DNA from: Rhizomys pruinosus
Taxonomy: Eukaryota > Chordata > Mammalia > Rodentia > Spalacidae
DNA: 64,000 nt
Assembly: GCA_009823505.1 (NCBI GenBank)
Contig: VZQC01012261.1
Coordinates: forward strand, 1,099,936-1,163,935
Reading direction: 5' to 3'
Below the pieces are notes generated by a model, which had not been told where the DNA came from, made no database searches, and was given only the letters and a program-made list of their open reading frames with translations. Position 1 is the stretch's first letter, and every line of letters starts with the position of its first letter. Position numbers and translations under genes: made by a program. Shown in pieces: positions 21,814 to 32,963 of this stretch.

Positions 21814-21845
21814 GGCTGTGCATGTATCTCTGTAGTGGAAATTAA

Positions 21846-22354
21846 TATTTATAATTCAACTGTATTTATTATATAGTGCTTCTGTATTAGAAGATATTAT
21901 GAAGTTATCCACTACTTATAATGAATAGTTTGGATTCAAAGAAAGTAAAATGTGAGAAGCCATTCAATGAGAGGATTGGGAATTAAGACTAGAATAAAAT
22001 TGGAAGCAAAGCAGGCCTGGGATGACTGTGAGACCAGGAGACAGAATTGTATGAAATAAGGAAATAAGGAATAAGGAAGTAACCTTAGTTAAAGACAGAT
22101 GGTAAGACCAATTGTCAATCATCAGTATAGGAAAAATAAAAGTATTTAATCTTCCTACAAATGAGCTAGGCATTATGGTGTCACAATAACAAATTCCCTG
22201 CATTATCATGTGGATAAGGTAAAGTACGCCTAAAACCAGGTCTCCTTCTTAGAATCCTACCAATTATTTAAAGATGTTAGAGATCACTTCCTCCCAGGGG
22301 CAACAGGAAATTGAACATGGATTAGAAAAAGAATCTGCTACAAGAGTCTGTGTA
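21846..22354. other. Unassigned AT-rich sequence
   Basis: No repeat or gene recognised; short repeated AAGGAAATAAGGAATAAGGA at about 22,059. Confidence 0.5.
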
Positions 22355-22590
22355 GCATGGCTGAAGAGATGGCTCAGCAGTTAAGAGCACTGTCTATTCT
22401 TAGCAGAGGACCCGGGTTCAGTTCCCAGCACTCACATGAGGGCTAACAACCACCTATAACTCCAGTTCCAGAGGATCCTACATCCTCTTCTGATCTGCAC
22501 AGGCACTGTATGCATGGGTACACTTAGATACATGCAGATAAAACATCCATTCACATAAAATAAAATAAATACTTCTTAAAAATAATCTAC
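22355..22590 (+). mobile_element. B2 SINE, canonical older type
   Basis: GGCTGAAGAGATGGCTCAGC, GGACCCGGGTTCAGTTCCCA, then CATGCAGATAAAACATCCAT and AAATAAATA. Its tail is the classic B2 form, unlike the young subfamily here. Confidence 0.85.
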
Positions 22591-23384
22591 ACCACAAAGC
22601 TTCAATAAAAAATTGGCTTTGAAAAAAATGATCTATAGAACAATTGAACAATTTATCAATTGGAACAATACCAAAAATTCAGATAACCCAAATATATAGT
22701 TTGAACATAGAATATCACATTAAACAACTGAAAATAATGACTAAATAAGAATATGTACACTTAGATACAATTAAAATGGCAATCATCAAAACAAATGCAG
22801 GCTGATGCTGATGTAAACAGGCCATCCTGGTGCCCCAGGTACAACTTTCTTTGGTGACATCATTTTGGGGGGATGGTGGGAGGAGTGGGGCAGACAATTC
22901 CACACAGTTACAAACAACATGTTACAATCTCCTACTTTCTGTCATATAGTACCATTGTTGGAAGGACTGAGTATCTATTAAGATAAATCGATATGTATGT
23001 GGAGCAGAATTAGAACTTAGTACCAGAGAAGCTCAGATAAAAACTATAAAAAGCAGGAGATTTGGAAATTATGTAAATTATATGCCAGTTTGTATGCACC
23101 TCAGTCATTCACAGCTTCCCATGTGTGTTCCCCAGTGGAACAGCACAGCCTGAGGCAAGGGACCTCTTGGAATGGCACACATCTTCTCCATGTTCCTAGT
23201 TGTGTGGTGCTTATCTTAGTGTGCCTGTTTAACAGTTCCTGGATGTGCAAATGCTTGCTTGTTCTTGTTTTGGAAAGAATCTTCTGAATAGGAGGCAGAG
23301 ACAAGCTGTTCATGTCCACAGCTTGTTAAAGAAGAAACCTACTATTCTTTTCAATAATTACATATATATACTATATATATCTAA
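22591..23384. other. Unassigned AT-rich sequence
   Basis: Nothing recognisable apart from short TATA runs near 23,360. Minus and plus frames of about 65-72 codons at 23,090-23,319 overlap and have no motif. Confidence 0.5.
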
Positions 23385-23650
23385 CTACTACTCATCCACA
23401 GAGGATAGGTTTCAAGACCATCAGTGGGTATCCAAGACCATAGGTAGCACTGAACCCCACATAGTACATGTATACTATGTATATTCTATATATACTTGTG
23501 CTGTAAACATACTTATAATAAAGTTTAATCAATTACGTACAATAAGAAATTAAGAACAATTACTAATCATAAAACACAACAATTATACTGAATAAGTTAT
23601 ATGAATATGACTTTTCCTGCAAAGGCCTAAAACAAATATCACTATTAGTA
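23385..23650 (+). mobile_element. Tigger-like DNA transposon relic
   Basis: ATCAGTGGGTATCCAAGACC, GCACTGAACCCCACATAGTA and ATAAAGTTTAATCAATTACG follow the order of non-autonomous Tigger elements. No transposase remains. Same family as 10,525-11,032. Confidence 0.6.
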
Positions 23651-23890
23651 TTTTCAGACTAGAGTTGACTATGAGTACTTAAAACTAAAGAAAGCAAGAC
23701 CTCAGGTAAGAAGGAATTACTCTATGGTGGTGTTTCTTCTTATTGAACTCTTGCACAAGGTGATAGCAAATCTTCGTACATCTCATGAGAGTTTCAGTGG
23801 AGTTTAAATCTAGAATTAGCTCTATCATTTATATTAAAATTGACATGTCACTAAATAACAGCTCAAATCAACAAGCACTTAGCCTTGGAT

Positions 23891-24138
23891 AAGATTACAA
23901 GTCAAGCTGGAGAGATGGCCCAGAGTTTAAGAGCGCTGACTGCTCTTGCAGAGGACCTGGGTTCGATCCCCAGCACCCATATGGTGGCTGAGAACCGTCT
24001 TTAACTCCAGTTCCAGGGGAATCCAACGCCCTCTTCTGACCTTCACGGCATTGTATGACACAGGTGCACAAATCTGCAGGCAGACAGTACATTCGTACAC
24101 ATAAAAAGTAAATAAAATTTAAAAAAGATTACAAGTCA
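23891..24138 (+). mobile_element. B2 SINE with 14-bp target-site duplication
   Basis: B2 at 23,905-24,124 without the 17-bp duplication, with an intact GGTTCGATCCC B box. AAGATTACAAGTCA flanks it perfectly at 23,891-23,904 and 24,125-24,138. Young insertion. Confidence 0.97.
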
Positions 24139-24307
24139 CCTTTAAGAGTCATCTTGCAATTGTGGAAGCAAGCCACATTCTCTACTGGGAAATTCACCAA
24201 ATACAAGCTTGTTAGACTTTGTCTATTTTGAATAACACTACAAATATTTCTCAAAACTATAACTAAGCCATTTCATTAGGTACAGATGAATATAGATTTC
24301 TACATAT

Positions 24308-24586
24308 AAAAATGCATCCGAGGGCTGGAGAGATGGCCTAGCGGTTAAGAGTGCCAACTGCTCTTGCAGAGGAGCCGGGTTCGATCCCCAGCACCCACGT
24401 GGCAGCTGAGAAGCGTCCATAACTCCAATTCCAGGAGAACTCCAGTTCCAGGGGAATCCGACGCCCTCTTCTGACCTCTGCGGCATTGCACGACATGGGT
24501 GCACAAACCTACATGCAGACAGTACATAAAATAAATAAATAAGTAAATAAAGAAATAAATAAATAAAATTAAAGAAAATTGCATCC
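24308..24586 (+). mobile_element. B2 SINE, young subfamily, near-perfect flanking repeat
   Basis: B2 with the 17-bp duplication and a long AAATAAATAAATAAG tail. AAAAATGCATCC (24,308-24,319) and AAAATTGCATCC (24,575-24,586) look like its target-site duplication with one difference. Confidence 0.93.
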
Positions 24587-24673
24587 ATACCACTGTTACT
24601 TATGCCCATCTTTATGAACACTTCCATAGCTCCCGTTCACCCACAAGATAAAATGGAGAAATTATGGTCATCA

Positions 24674-24755
24674 AGGCTAGAGTGACAGCTCAGTGGCAGA
24701 GCACCCGTCTAGCATGCACTAGGCCTTGAGCTCAGTACCCAGCATGGCAAAACAA
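24674..24755 (+). mobile_element. ID SINE
   Basis: GTGACAGCTCAGTGGCAGAG, TCTAGCATGCACTAGGCCTT and GAGCTCAGTACCCAGCATGG match an ID element (tRNA-Ala-like), ending in AAAACAAGCAAA. Confidence 0.75.
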
Positions 24756-25324
24756 GCAAACATCCCAGAAACTTTAGCCATTAAAGGTGTTAAGGAGTCC
24801 ACCCACCCATCTCTCCATCCTGAACCATTCCCTGGCTCCTTGTACTTTCTTCTCACACTTATCATTCAAACAAAATATAAGAGACCGGGCTTTCCATTGA
24901 ACCTCTGTGTGGTCATGAAATTATTTTGCTTTCAGGATCAATTTTTGTTTGAAGATTCCCTACATGAGTACTGTATTTATATCATGTCCATCCTTCCCTC
25001 TCCTTCCTGTTACCAGGATGGATTTTCATAAGTCAAAAGCAGAAGATATTAAGTGTGGTAATGCTCATAAAATATTTTGTATTAGTTCTGCTCTCTTTTC
25101 TTTCTTCACCTCACAGTGTGAAAAAGCTTCATTCCTTGAGACTAGCCCCTATTCTTCCTCTGGGAAACCCTTGAAAACTCAGGTGAATAACCTAGAGATA
25201 GACATTAAGTAGCTCACAGGATGTTAACTGTTAACTAAACGGACATAGATTTCAATCAGATAGTCTGCCTATGGGATTTGTTTTTCATGTAACATTTCTA
25301 AACAGAAATTTTAGGTATGACCTG
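24756..25324. other. Unassigned sequence
   Basis: No named repeat. Overlapping plus frames (101 and 87 codons) are not recognisable. Confidence 0.5.
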
Positions 25325-25582
25325 TGTGCTATACAGTCCACCCATTTAGCCCCTGCAAGCCAATAATTTTACTGCATTTACAGAATTGTATAGCTATCTC
25401 TATAATCACTATTCATATTATACAAAGAAATTCCTCACTACTAGCAACTAGTGCCCATTCTACCCTCAGTCTACCCCAGTCCCTAGCTGGTCAAGTCAGT
25501 CTCTGTGATTTGCCTGTTCTGAACATTTCATATAATGGATCACTCAGTGTAGGTCTTTGTGACTCTCTCCCTCGACATAGTG

Positions 25583-25640
25583 TTTTTAGGGTTTATCCAC
25601 TTAAGTCAATATTTTTAGGGTTTATCCACTTAAGTCAATA
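25583..25640 (+). repeat. Perfect 29-bp tandem duplication
   Basis: Two identical adjacent copies starting TTTTTAGGGTTTATCCACTT at 25,583 and 25,612, within the old L1M. Identity implies a recent slippage event. Confidence 0.97.
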
Positions 25641-26090
25641 TTTCATTTCACTTATTTTCCTTTTTCACTAATTATTTACTAAAGCAAGCTGTCAGCTGAC
25701 AACATTTGGGTTGCTTCCACTTTGGGGCCATTTTGAATAATGCTGCTAAGGAAAGTCTTTGACTTTGGATGATTTTTTTAACATCTCGTGAGTATACACC
25801 TGAAATTCTGGGTCTGTGTTTAGCTTTTCATCGAAGAACCACATACAATTTTCCAAATTGACCAAACCATTTTGTATCCACACAGCAGTGTTATAGGTTC
25901 CAGTTTTTCTACATTCTTATCAACACATATTTTATGTGGATATGAAATAATATATCACTCAAATTTTATTTTGATTTTTCTGATGGCTAATGATGTCAAG
26001 TGTTTTCATATGCCTCTTGGCTATTATATATCTCCCCCCACACTGTCTGCTCAAATCCTTTTCTAAGAACATTTTAAAATTGAATTATCT

Positions 26091-26258
26091 TTTTTTTTTT
26101 TTTTTTTTTTTGGTCTTTTAGAGACATTCCTCCCTGTAGCCCCAGCTGTCCTGGAACTCACTCTGTAGACCAGGCCTGGCCTTGAACTCACAAAGATCTG
26201 CCCTTGCCTCTGCCTCCAGAGTGCTAGGATTAAAGGTGTGGCCACCACTCCTGGCTGA
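26091..26258 (-). mobile_element. B1 SINE
   Basis: T-run, then GGTCTTTTAGAGACATTCCT, CTGGAACTCACTCTGTAGAC and CCACCACTCCTGGC. Inserted in the L1M. Confidence 0.92.
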
Positions 26259-26269
26259 GTTTCTTTTTG

Positions 26270-26852
26270 AAATTGAGTTAGAGACCCATAAGCACCAGGG
26301 GCGTAGGATCGAAAGTTATTCCTGGACAAACTATCAGGCCCATGAAGGAAAACAGACAGAATTGACAGAGTCCAAGTCAACAGCTCAAGAGAGAGTGGAC
26401 TGTTTTACCTCTTCATCCACCTGTGCCCCTTTTCGTAAGCCTAGGGGGGGGGAACAACCTGACCTGCGAAGAAGGGGCGGGTAGAATTTAAGGGTGCGAT
26501 TTGGGTGAATGGTTGAACTACAGCAATGTGTCTGGACACTCATTTATCAACTTGATTGAACAAACACCTGTACCCCTCCCCACTGGATGGTGGGCTGTAG
26601 GTGTTTGGGCACAACAACCTGAGCAGATTAAGGTTTTGCATGAAGGATGCTTTTCCTCATGGATTTCACTTATTGCTAAAATTGGAAAAAAAAAAAACTG
26701 AGAGAAAGATGCAGGAACATTATGGGCAGAATGCATGATCTGGATGGGGTGGGGGTGGGGGGGGAGGGGGAAAGGGAAATAAGCCTGAACTGATTGGAAA
26801 AAATGTATGAAATGCACAAGCATCAATAAAAACTAATTTAAAAAAAAAGAAG
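26270..26852 (+). mobile_element. Young L1 3' UTR, 5'-truncated, with imperfect target-site duplication
   Basis: About 570 bp of 3' UTR, a G-rich run at 26,747-26,770, ATGAAATGCACAAGCATCAA, AATAAA and an A-tail. GAAATTGAGTTAGA to its left and AAAATTGAGTAGA to its right look like a slightly decayed duplication. It is the reverse-orientation counterpart of the 3' UTR units at 27.5-32 kb and 63.2-64 kb. Confidence 0.75.
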
Positions 26853-27064
26853 AAAATTGAGTAGATAACAGTGCTAAATATTCTTGTATATTATTCCTTT
26901 CAGGATATATGATTATTTATAAATTGTTTTTCTCCCCATTCTTTGGTATTTTTTATCTGCTAAGTGATTTGTAAATTAATTTGTATTATTTTTATGAATT
27001 ATAATCTATCAGTCTGGGTTTTTTTGCTGTAGTTTATTGTCTGTAGTTTTGGGGTTATGTGTTT

Positions 27065-27285
27065 TTAGGACAGAGTGTCAAGAGGCCCGGCCCACCCTTA
27101 AACTCTCTCCATAGCCCAGGACGACCTTGAAGTCCTGCTCCTCTTACCTCTACCTTGCAAGTGCTGAGTTTCCAGGCATCTGCCACTATACCCAGTTCTA
27201 TGAGGTGCTGAGGAACAAACACAGGGCCTCATGCGTGCTAGGTAAGAACGCTACCAACTGAGCAACAGCTCGGTTCCTGGTTATA
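27065..27285 (-). mobile_element. B1-ID composite SINE (B4 class), decayed
   Basis: Antisense B1-like half (CCATAGCCCAGGACGACCTT, AAGTGCTGAGTTTCCAGGCA) followed by antisense ID-like half (GGGCCTCATGCGTGCTAGGT, CCAACTGAGCAACAGCTC). Confidence 0.65.
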
Positions 27286-27354
27286 TGTGTAGACTTTATA
27301 ATCCAAGGTTATAAAAACATTACTTAGTTTTTCCTCTAAGAGTGTTGCGTTTTG

Positions 27355-27500
27355 TGTTTTTTTATTTATTTATTTATTTTTGGGTGGGGGGGAGACAGGG
27401 TCTGTGCAGCCTCATCTGGCCTGGAACGCACTCATTAAACTAGGCTGGACTCAATCTCAGAGATCCGCGTGCTTCTGCACCCAGTGCCACTATACCTGGA
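27355..27500 (-). mobile_element. B1 SINE, decayed
   Basis: TTTATTTATTTATTT tail, GGGGGGAGACAGGGTCTGTG, AAACTAGGCTGGACTCAATC, CAGTGCCACTATACCTGG. Diverged and shortened. Confidence 0.7.
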
Positions 27501-27518
27501 CAAGAATTGTGGTTTTAA

Positions 27519-27934
27519 TTTTTTTTAATTAATTTATTTTTTTAAGGGATTCTACAATACAATGACACAGTTGTTTGCAGATAGCATTGAAGTCACTCAT
27601 TATGTCCTACAATCAGGTAATTGGTGCAATTTTGCAAGTATCTAAGTCCAAATTTTTGAACAACCCAAGGTTCCCATAGACCAGTTGGGAAGCTTGTTAT
27701 GCACAGACATGTTGAGCAATCAGGAGTCCAGACCACTAATATTCCTGTAGTCTCATGATCACCCCTATCTCTCCACAGCCCCTTACAATCTACCACACTC
27801 ATCGTTTCCGCAGTTTGTTCCATGGGGCTTTGGGAAAGGGGCCCAAGTGGATGAGAAGAAACAGTCTAATTTCTTTGGAGTTGGTCCCATTTTGTTTTTT
27901 GTTTTGTTTTTGTTTGTTGTTTTATTATTTATGT
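27519..27934 (-). mobile_element. Unit 3 of the array: terminal 3' UTR piece and A-rich tail
   Basis: Repeats text of unit 2 (TTTTTAAGGGATTCTACAAT at 27,540 against TTTAAGGGATTCACAATAC at 27,937; GGGCTTTGGGAAAGGG at 27,825 against GGGCTTCGGGAAAGGG at 28,214), then ends in the A-rich tail next to the left duplication. Confidence 0.65.
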
Positions 27935-30207
27935 TTAAGGGATTCACAATACAATAGCACAGTTTTGTGTTTGCAGGTAACATTGATGTGACTCAGTATG
28001 TCATACAAGTAAGTAATTGGGGTGCATTTTTGCAAGTATCTAGGTCCAAATTTTGAACAACCCAAATTCCTTATAGTCCAGTTTGGAGAAGCTTGTATGC
28101 ACAGCATGTTGATAATCAAGTTTGCCAGACTATATTTTTTTTTTCTTTATTATTCACCCCTATCTCTCTGAGGCCTTACAATCTACCACGCCTACTCTCG
28201 CAGTTTGTTCCCTGGGCTTCGGGAAAGGGACACAGGGGGTGAGAAGAAAACAGTCTAAGTTCTTTGAGTTGTCATTTTGGACCTCAGTCTGTTCAGGTTG
28301 TTTTGCCTTTCAATGTATTGACAGCTTTCCCAGTGACACCCTTTTTAGTCATATTAACAAAGCACAAAGCCTATGGATGTGGCAATGGCATTTTAAGCAT
28401 ACCACGTATATTCCGGGCTAAGCTCTGAGTATAGACACAGAATGCTTGGATGGCAATGTAATCTGCAAACTGTTGTTTCTTCTCTATAAAGAAGGTGACA
28501 AGTTCTACTACGTGTGGCATCACAACATATCCCAACCACCACGGGACACAAGCTTTTGGCATCAGCTTGTGAGTTATTCCTCCAAGGAGAAGCTAATATC
28601 CAAAAGGTGTGGGATGATATATAGACACTTGGCTGGCCACTGTTGCACAGTAGCTCCAGGCTGTGAATGTAGATGATATGCGGAGGGAGTCTTGCTTGTC
28701 TCCGGGAGCCCAATATTTTGCCGGTATCTTTAGTGGCCTTGGTAATGCTCTCATAGCGTCTCAGAGGCCAGTTTACACTAGCAAGTGACAATCGCAAACA
28801 TTTTTCAGTCACATACCAGGTACTTCTGACAACAGGGAACGTTACGGCCTTTGTTTGGCTCCTGAGATATACCCACTTAGTGGAAAAACCTTTATAATAT
28901 TTGGGGGGGTCGGGTTGAAATCCCTTAGCTAACATCTCTAGGCAGAACAATTCATTGCTGATGTCCAGAGCTTCCTGTAGTTAATAGATATTTGCTTAAT
29001 TACACAACTAATAAACACTTTTACATTGAATTTGTGCTCTATTTAGGGAAATATCCTTTCACAGTTCTTATGCCGTTCATCAATTAATACGTTATATGCC
29101 TGTTTTATAGGAAATACCACTGGTGACAGTTGGTCGAGTTTATACAGTTAGGGGTGTTTATTACCATCTATGTTTTTCTTTTCCAAAAAAAGGGGGAGAG
29201 GAGGAAGGTTTCCAGCACCGGAAGGTAAACTTCGTTAGGGACCCATTATAAACAGTTCAACCACCAATATTATTCAGAGAGATGCTAGTGTCCGTGACTC
29301 AGAGCAGCTCTGAGTTCCCTCTTCCTTAATGTTCAGAGGGGTCAACCTCTCTGCTGGCAATTCCCAGTTCATCCTGCACAGCATAAGTCGTATGTTTTCA
29401 AGCATTTAGATGGGTGATTTTTACTCTGTGGGAACATAAAATTCTCCTCCATTGTTGTATTTTCAAGTCAGAAAATTGAAAATTTATCAATAGGATTGGA
29501 ACACAGAGTTTTCCATTTGTATCCCGAAAGGATAGTACCCCACCTCACCCCTCCCTCTTTTTTTTTTTCCAGTTTTTATGTTTTGACCTATAGATGCCTA
29601 GTTGTATTACACATACCCAAAACAGGGAGCCAAGGCATAAGCTTCATTAAATTTACCCAACTGTTTCTCATTACTGTATCTACTTATTTGGGAGGAATTA
29701 AGTTTAGTTCCTTTTAAAATTGTCCTACAAGTAAAAAAGTGTTATAATGTAGTTGTTGTGTATTCAGAAAAATATAAAGGCCATTTGTATACCTTAACCA
29801 GTACAAATTAATAATAAAACCCATTACACCTTTTATATTCCCCAATTAGTTTCAGTTGTATTACATTTCCACCAAAACCTACACCTAAATTTAACTAATC
29901 TAAACCAATTCACTAAGCCTTAAATATCCTATACTTGGTGGATAAAAAGCTTGGGCAGAGTTGATACTGCTAATAAAATTTACCAACATAACCAACTTCT
30001 CTTTAATGTTATATGACTGGACTAGACTTTACTTATTTGGGAAGTAAGGTTTAAGCTTAATTCCTTTAAATTGTCCTACAAGTGAAAGAACAGTGTTACA
30101 CTGTGATTTGTGTATTTCAGAAAAATATAGGACCAACCCAATACAAACTATAAATAAAACACTAGCATTTTATATTCCCAGTTAGTTCAAATGTCAATAT
30201 CTAGCTC
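27935..30207 (-). mobile_element. Unit 2 of the array: 3' UTR copy with internal duplication
   Basis: Parallels unit 1 without ORF2. The block around 'AAATTGTCCTACAAGT' and 'TATTCAGAAAAATATA' occurs at about 29,690-29,790 and again at 30,040-30,140, a ~350-bp internal tandem duplication. It ends toward 27,937 with TTTAAGGGATTCACAATAC. Confidence 0.65.
28393..28950 (-). other. 185-codon open frame in L1 3' UTR, probably chance
   Basis: Longest open frame in the window. It lies wholly inside L1 3'-UTR unit 2. Parallel copies at 30.6-31.15 kb and 63.5-64.0 kb do not keep it open. No signal peptide, domain or motif recognised. I treat it as non-coding, but record it because of its length. Confidence 0.35.
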
Positions 30208-32378
30208 CCTTTTTTTTTTTTTTTGTTTTTTCACAATCCTTTCATGTAAAACCAATTTGCAGCAGTTGTCCCCAGCCACACCCCAAGCTCAGACTATCCA
30301 GCTGGAGGAGCTTGAATGTTCAATCAAGTTGATCAAATAAGTGTCCAGATCATATTGTCATAGTTTTACCATTCACCCAATCCAGCCCCTACAAATAACC
30401 ACTCCCCCCTCTCCACAGATTGTTCCTTAGGTAGAGATGGGGCACAGGTGGACAAGAAGCACAACAGTCTACTTGTCTGGAGATGTCGTTTTGACTCGAA
30501 TCAGTTCTTCTGTTTCCTTTCTGGGCTGATGATTGCCCAGGGACAGGCTCTCAATCCTCTAATGAAGCATAAGTGATTAGATATATATGTATTTAAATAT
30601 TGCTAGTTACTATGGTAGGTTACTTTGGTATAGACACGAGTTTGGATGGTGTGTTAATCCCTGGATTACTTTTTTTTTTCCCTGAGAGAATGACAATGGC
30701 CTTACTGTGCATATAAATCTCCTAGATCACTAGAAGGTATAAGCTTGTGGAACATCCACGAGTTATTGTCCCCAAGGAGAGAGCTAATAATCAAATAAAG
30801 TTGGGATGATACAGACATATGGCTGCCACTGCTGCACAGTATCTCCAAGCAATTGGGGTGTACTGATGTTGGTGGAGGAGTTTTTTTTGACTCAAGGAGA
30901 CCAACATTTGGTTTATTGGTTCGTTGATGGCCTTTGGTAACACTCTCTGTATTCCAGAGACCAACTGTATACTTGTAAAGTGGATCTCAATACAATCCCT
31001 CCCATGGTTACATCAGGTCATTGACAGAGGGGGACCTTACCACCTCTTTTCTTGCAGATATCCAGTTTACAGGCAATAAGCCTTAACCTGTTGGGGGGGG
31101 GGGCTGGGTCCCCTGGCTACCATCTCCTTGGCAGAATAATCCTTGGTGCTATCAGTGCTCTCTTATTAATTATATGAATACTTAGAAGATGACTTTAGTA
31201 ATATATTTTTTCTGAATAGACAATAATCCTTTTTACAGTTCCTATGTATATTAGTCATAAGAAAGCAGTTTTTTCAGTTTATAAAGATTACTTCTATAAC
31301 AGTCAGCTTAATTTAAAACGTTATAGGATGACTTCTTACACTGTGTTTCTTTTTTCTGTGAAAAAGAGGTAAGAAGGTCTCTCGTATTGAGACTGTGTGC
31401 TGCATCTAGAAGGTAAAGTTCTTGGGACTCATGTAAACAGATGTTACAACTATGGCCCAGAGATGTTGGATGCCTGTAGCAGTCTGAGGCTTATCTTCTC
31501 TTAGTGTTAAGATGGGTAAACTTCTCTGCTGGTATTTCTTGGTACAACCTAATGACGGAAGGCTGTATCCCTTTTCTTTCTCAGCTTTGATTGGTGAGTT
31601 TTGACCTGTGGGAACATACAAATCTTTTCCCATAGTTAGTCTTAAGATTAAATTGAAAGTGTTTTGACAAAAAGGTTTAATATGTATCTGTATCTCCCCT
31701 TTTTAAATTTTATTTATTTTTTGACCCATGAGTCCCAAAGACAGTTGTATAGTACAATACCTATAGCAGGATCAAGGTGTAAATTTCATCAATTTGTCCA
31801 TGTTTTTTTTTTGGGGGGGTGAGGTGCATGTTGTTAATTTTGGGAAGCAAACTAAATCCTTAAGTTAAATATCCTACAAGTAAAAGAGGATGTTACAAGA
31901 TGATACTGCATTACACACAAAATATAGACAACATTGTATATGTTAATCCCCAAAGTTATTGTTATATAAATTTAAGTAAAATACCATGTCATTTTAAATT
32001 AAATATACATTAATAGAATATATAGACCATGTCCATCTCCCGCCCCTCCCACCCCTCCCATTTTCACCCCTTTAGCAGTTTTCTGATGCAGTCGTTGTTC
32101 TTTTAATAGCATCCCTCTTCGCCAGAAATATTAATAACTGGGTTATTGGTGCTAGCAATCCACATATGAGGGATACCATTCTTGTTTGCTTTTCTGTGAT
32201 TGTGTTACTTCACTAATATAATATCCTCCAGCCCCATCCATTACCTGCAAAGTTCATGATAATCTCATCCTCCTATTGCTGCATAGAACTCCATTGTTGA
32301 CATGTACCCACATTTTTTTTTCTATCCATCAGCAGTTTAGGGGCATTTGGGTTGTTCCAGCTTTTTGCAATTGTGAAC
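30208..32378 (-). mobile_element. Unit 1 of the array: ORF2 end and 3' UTR
   Basis: Carries the only ORF2 remnant (GATGAGGGATACC-like text near 32,166, CATAGAACTCCATTGTTGAC near 32,281). The UTR is parallel to 63.21-64.0 kb (GCATCCTTCATGTAAAACCA there, CCTTTCATGTAAAACC here). The ORF2 piece has several single-base indels relative to copies at 21.7 and 47.3 kb. Confidence 0.7.
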
Positions 32379-32396
32379 AGAATTGTGGTTTTAAAA

Positions 32397-32456
32397 CTTA
32401 CATTTAGGCCTGGCGTGGTGGCGCATGCCTAATCCTAGCAACTTAGGAGATAGAGA
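32397..32456 (+). mobile_element. Split B1 SINE, 5' half, with its target-site duplication
   Basis: CTTACATTTAG (32,397-32,407) then B1 5' end GCCTGGCGTGGTGGCGCATG up to GAGA at 32,456, where an ERV LTR begins. The other half is at 37,250-37,371. Confidence 0.88.
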
Positions 32457-32466
32457 TAGTAGGGTC

Positions 32467-32841
32467 AAGAAATCCACAGAATGTAAGGCTTGATTGGGGT
32501 TAATGGGAAACTACAACAATATAGACTGACACTCATTTGAACAACTTGATGAACATACAAGCCCCCTGGTGGATGGTGGGACCATGAGCTGTTGGGTTTG
32601 GGCACAACTGCTTGCAAATTGGTTTTACATGAAGGATGCTGTACTCACAATTATCACTATGTTAAAAAAGAAATGAAAAAAAAAAAAGCGAGAGAAGATG
32701 CAGAAAACTTATGGAAAATGCATGATCCTGGGGATGGGTAGGGGTGGGGTGGGGGGAAGGGAAGGGATATATTGCCTGACTTGATATGGAAAGATGTTGT
32801 ATGAAAATACACAAAGCATCAATAAAAAAAAAGAATCCACA
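32467..32841 (+). mobile_element. L1 3' end inserted in the ERV 3' LTR
   Basis: About 350 bp of L1 3' UTR with a G-rich run (32,736-32,760) and CAATAAAAAAAAA. AAGAAATCCACA at 32,467-32,478 and AAGAATCCACA at 32,831-32,841 are its target-site duplication; rejoining them gives the LTR edge as seen in the other LTR. Confidence 0.85.
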
Positions 32842-32952
32842 CCAGACACACCGTAGGATGGAAAACCAAGACTTTAATTTCGGGGGAAAAAGTAAACAAG
32901 CATGCTGGGGTGGGAGGGAAAAGGCTCCGACCCCGAAACTTGGCTCGCAGGC

Positions 32953-32963
32953 CTTTTATAAAG
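32953..32963 (-). promoter_or_regulatory. LTR TATA box
   Basis: The minus strand has TTTATAAAAGG about 350 bp from the LTR start, the expected U3 position. The 5' LTR counterpart (near 36,908-36,918) reads TGTATAAAAGG. Confidence 0.6.

Larger units (their letters stand above)
20636..21845 (-). mobile_element. L1-ERV chimeric retrocopy: L1 ORF2 end plus ERV internal tail
   Basis: In sense (minus) orientation: L1 ORF2 C-terminus (about 21,845-21,600), ~350 bp of L1 3' sequence, then about 550-600 bp matching the provirus interior (near 34,130-34,680), then a poly(A) tail read as the T-run at 20,638-20,656. The copy at 59,991-61,115 shares the same join (CTCAAGCAGCCTTGTATAAG) and the same tail site (CTTTTTACTAAGA). 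Confidence 0.65.
25325..27030 (-). mobile_element. Ancient L1M fragment, interrupted by a B1 and a younger L1
   Basis: Antisense ORF2-end text of an old mammalian L1 (GTCTCTGTGATTTGCCTGTT, CATTTCATATAATGGATCAC, TGGGTTGCTTCCACTTTGGG, GATGGCTAATGATGTCAAGT) runs to about 26,090 and resumes after two insertions (about 26,855-26,960, GATATATGATTATTTATAAA). Confidence 0.7.
27503..32394 (-). mobile_element. L1 insertion with 16-bp target-site duplication and three serial 3'-UTR units
   Basis: AGAATTGTGGTTTTAA occurs at 27,503-27,518 and 32,379-32,394, bracketing 4.86 kb of antisense L1. In sense order it holds ORF2 C-terminus (32,378 to about 32,150), a ~1.9-kb 3' UTR ending in an A-run (30,212-30,227), a second UTR copy (about 30,200-27,935) ending in an A-rich tract, and a partial third unit (about 27,895-27,535) ending in the terminal A-rich tail. 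Only one flanking duplication is seen for the whole array. Confidence 0.75.

Noticed and set aside
28393..28950. 185-codon minus-strand frame as a new gene
   Set aside because: Lies inside an L1 3'-UTR unit; the paralogous units are not open, and no domain or start context supports it.
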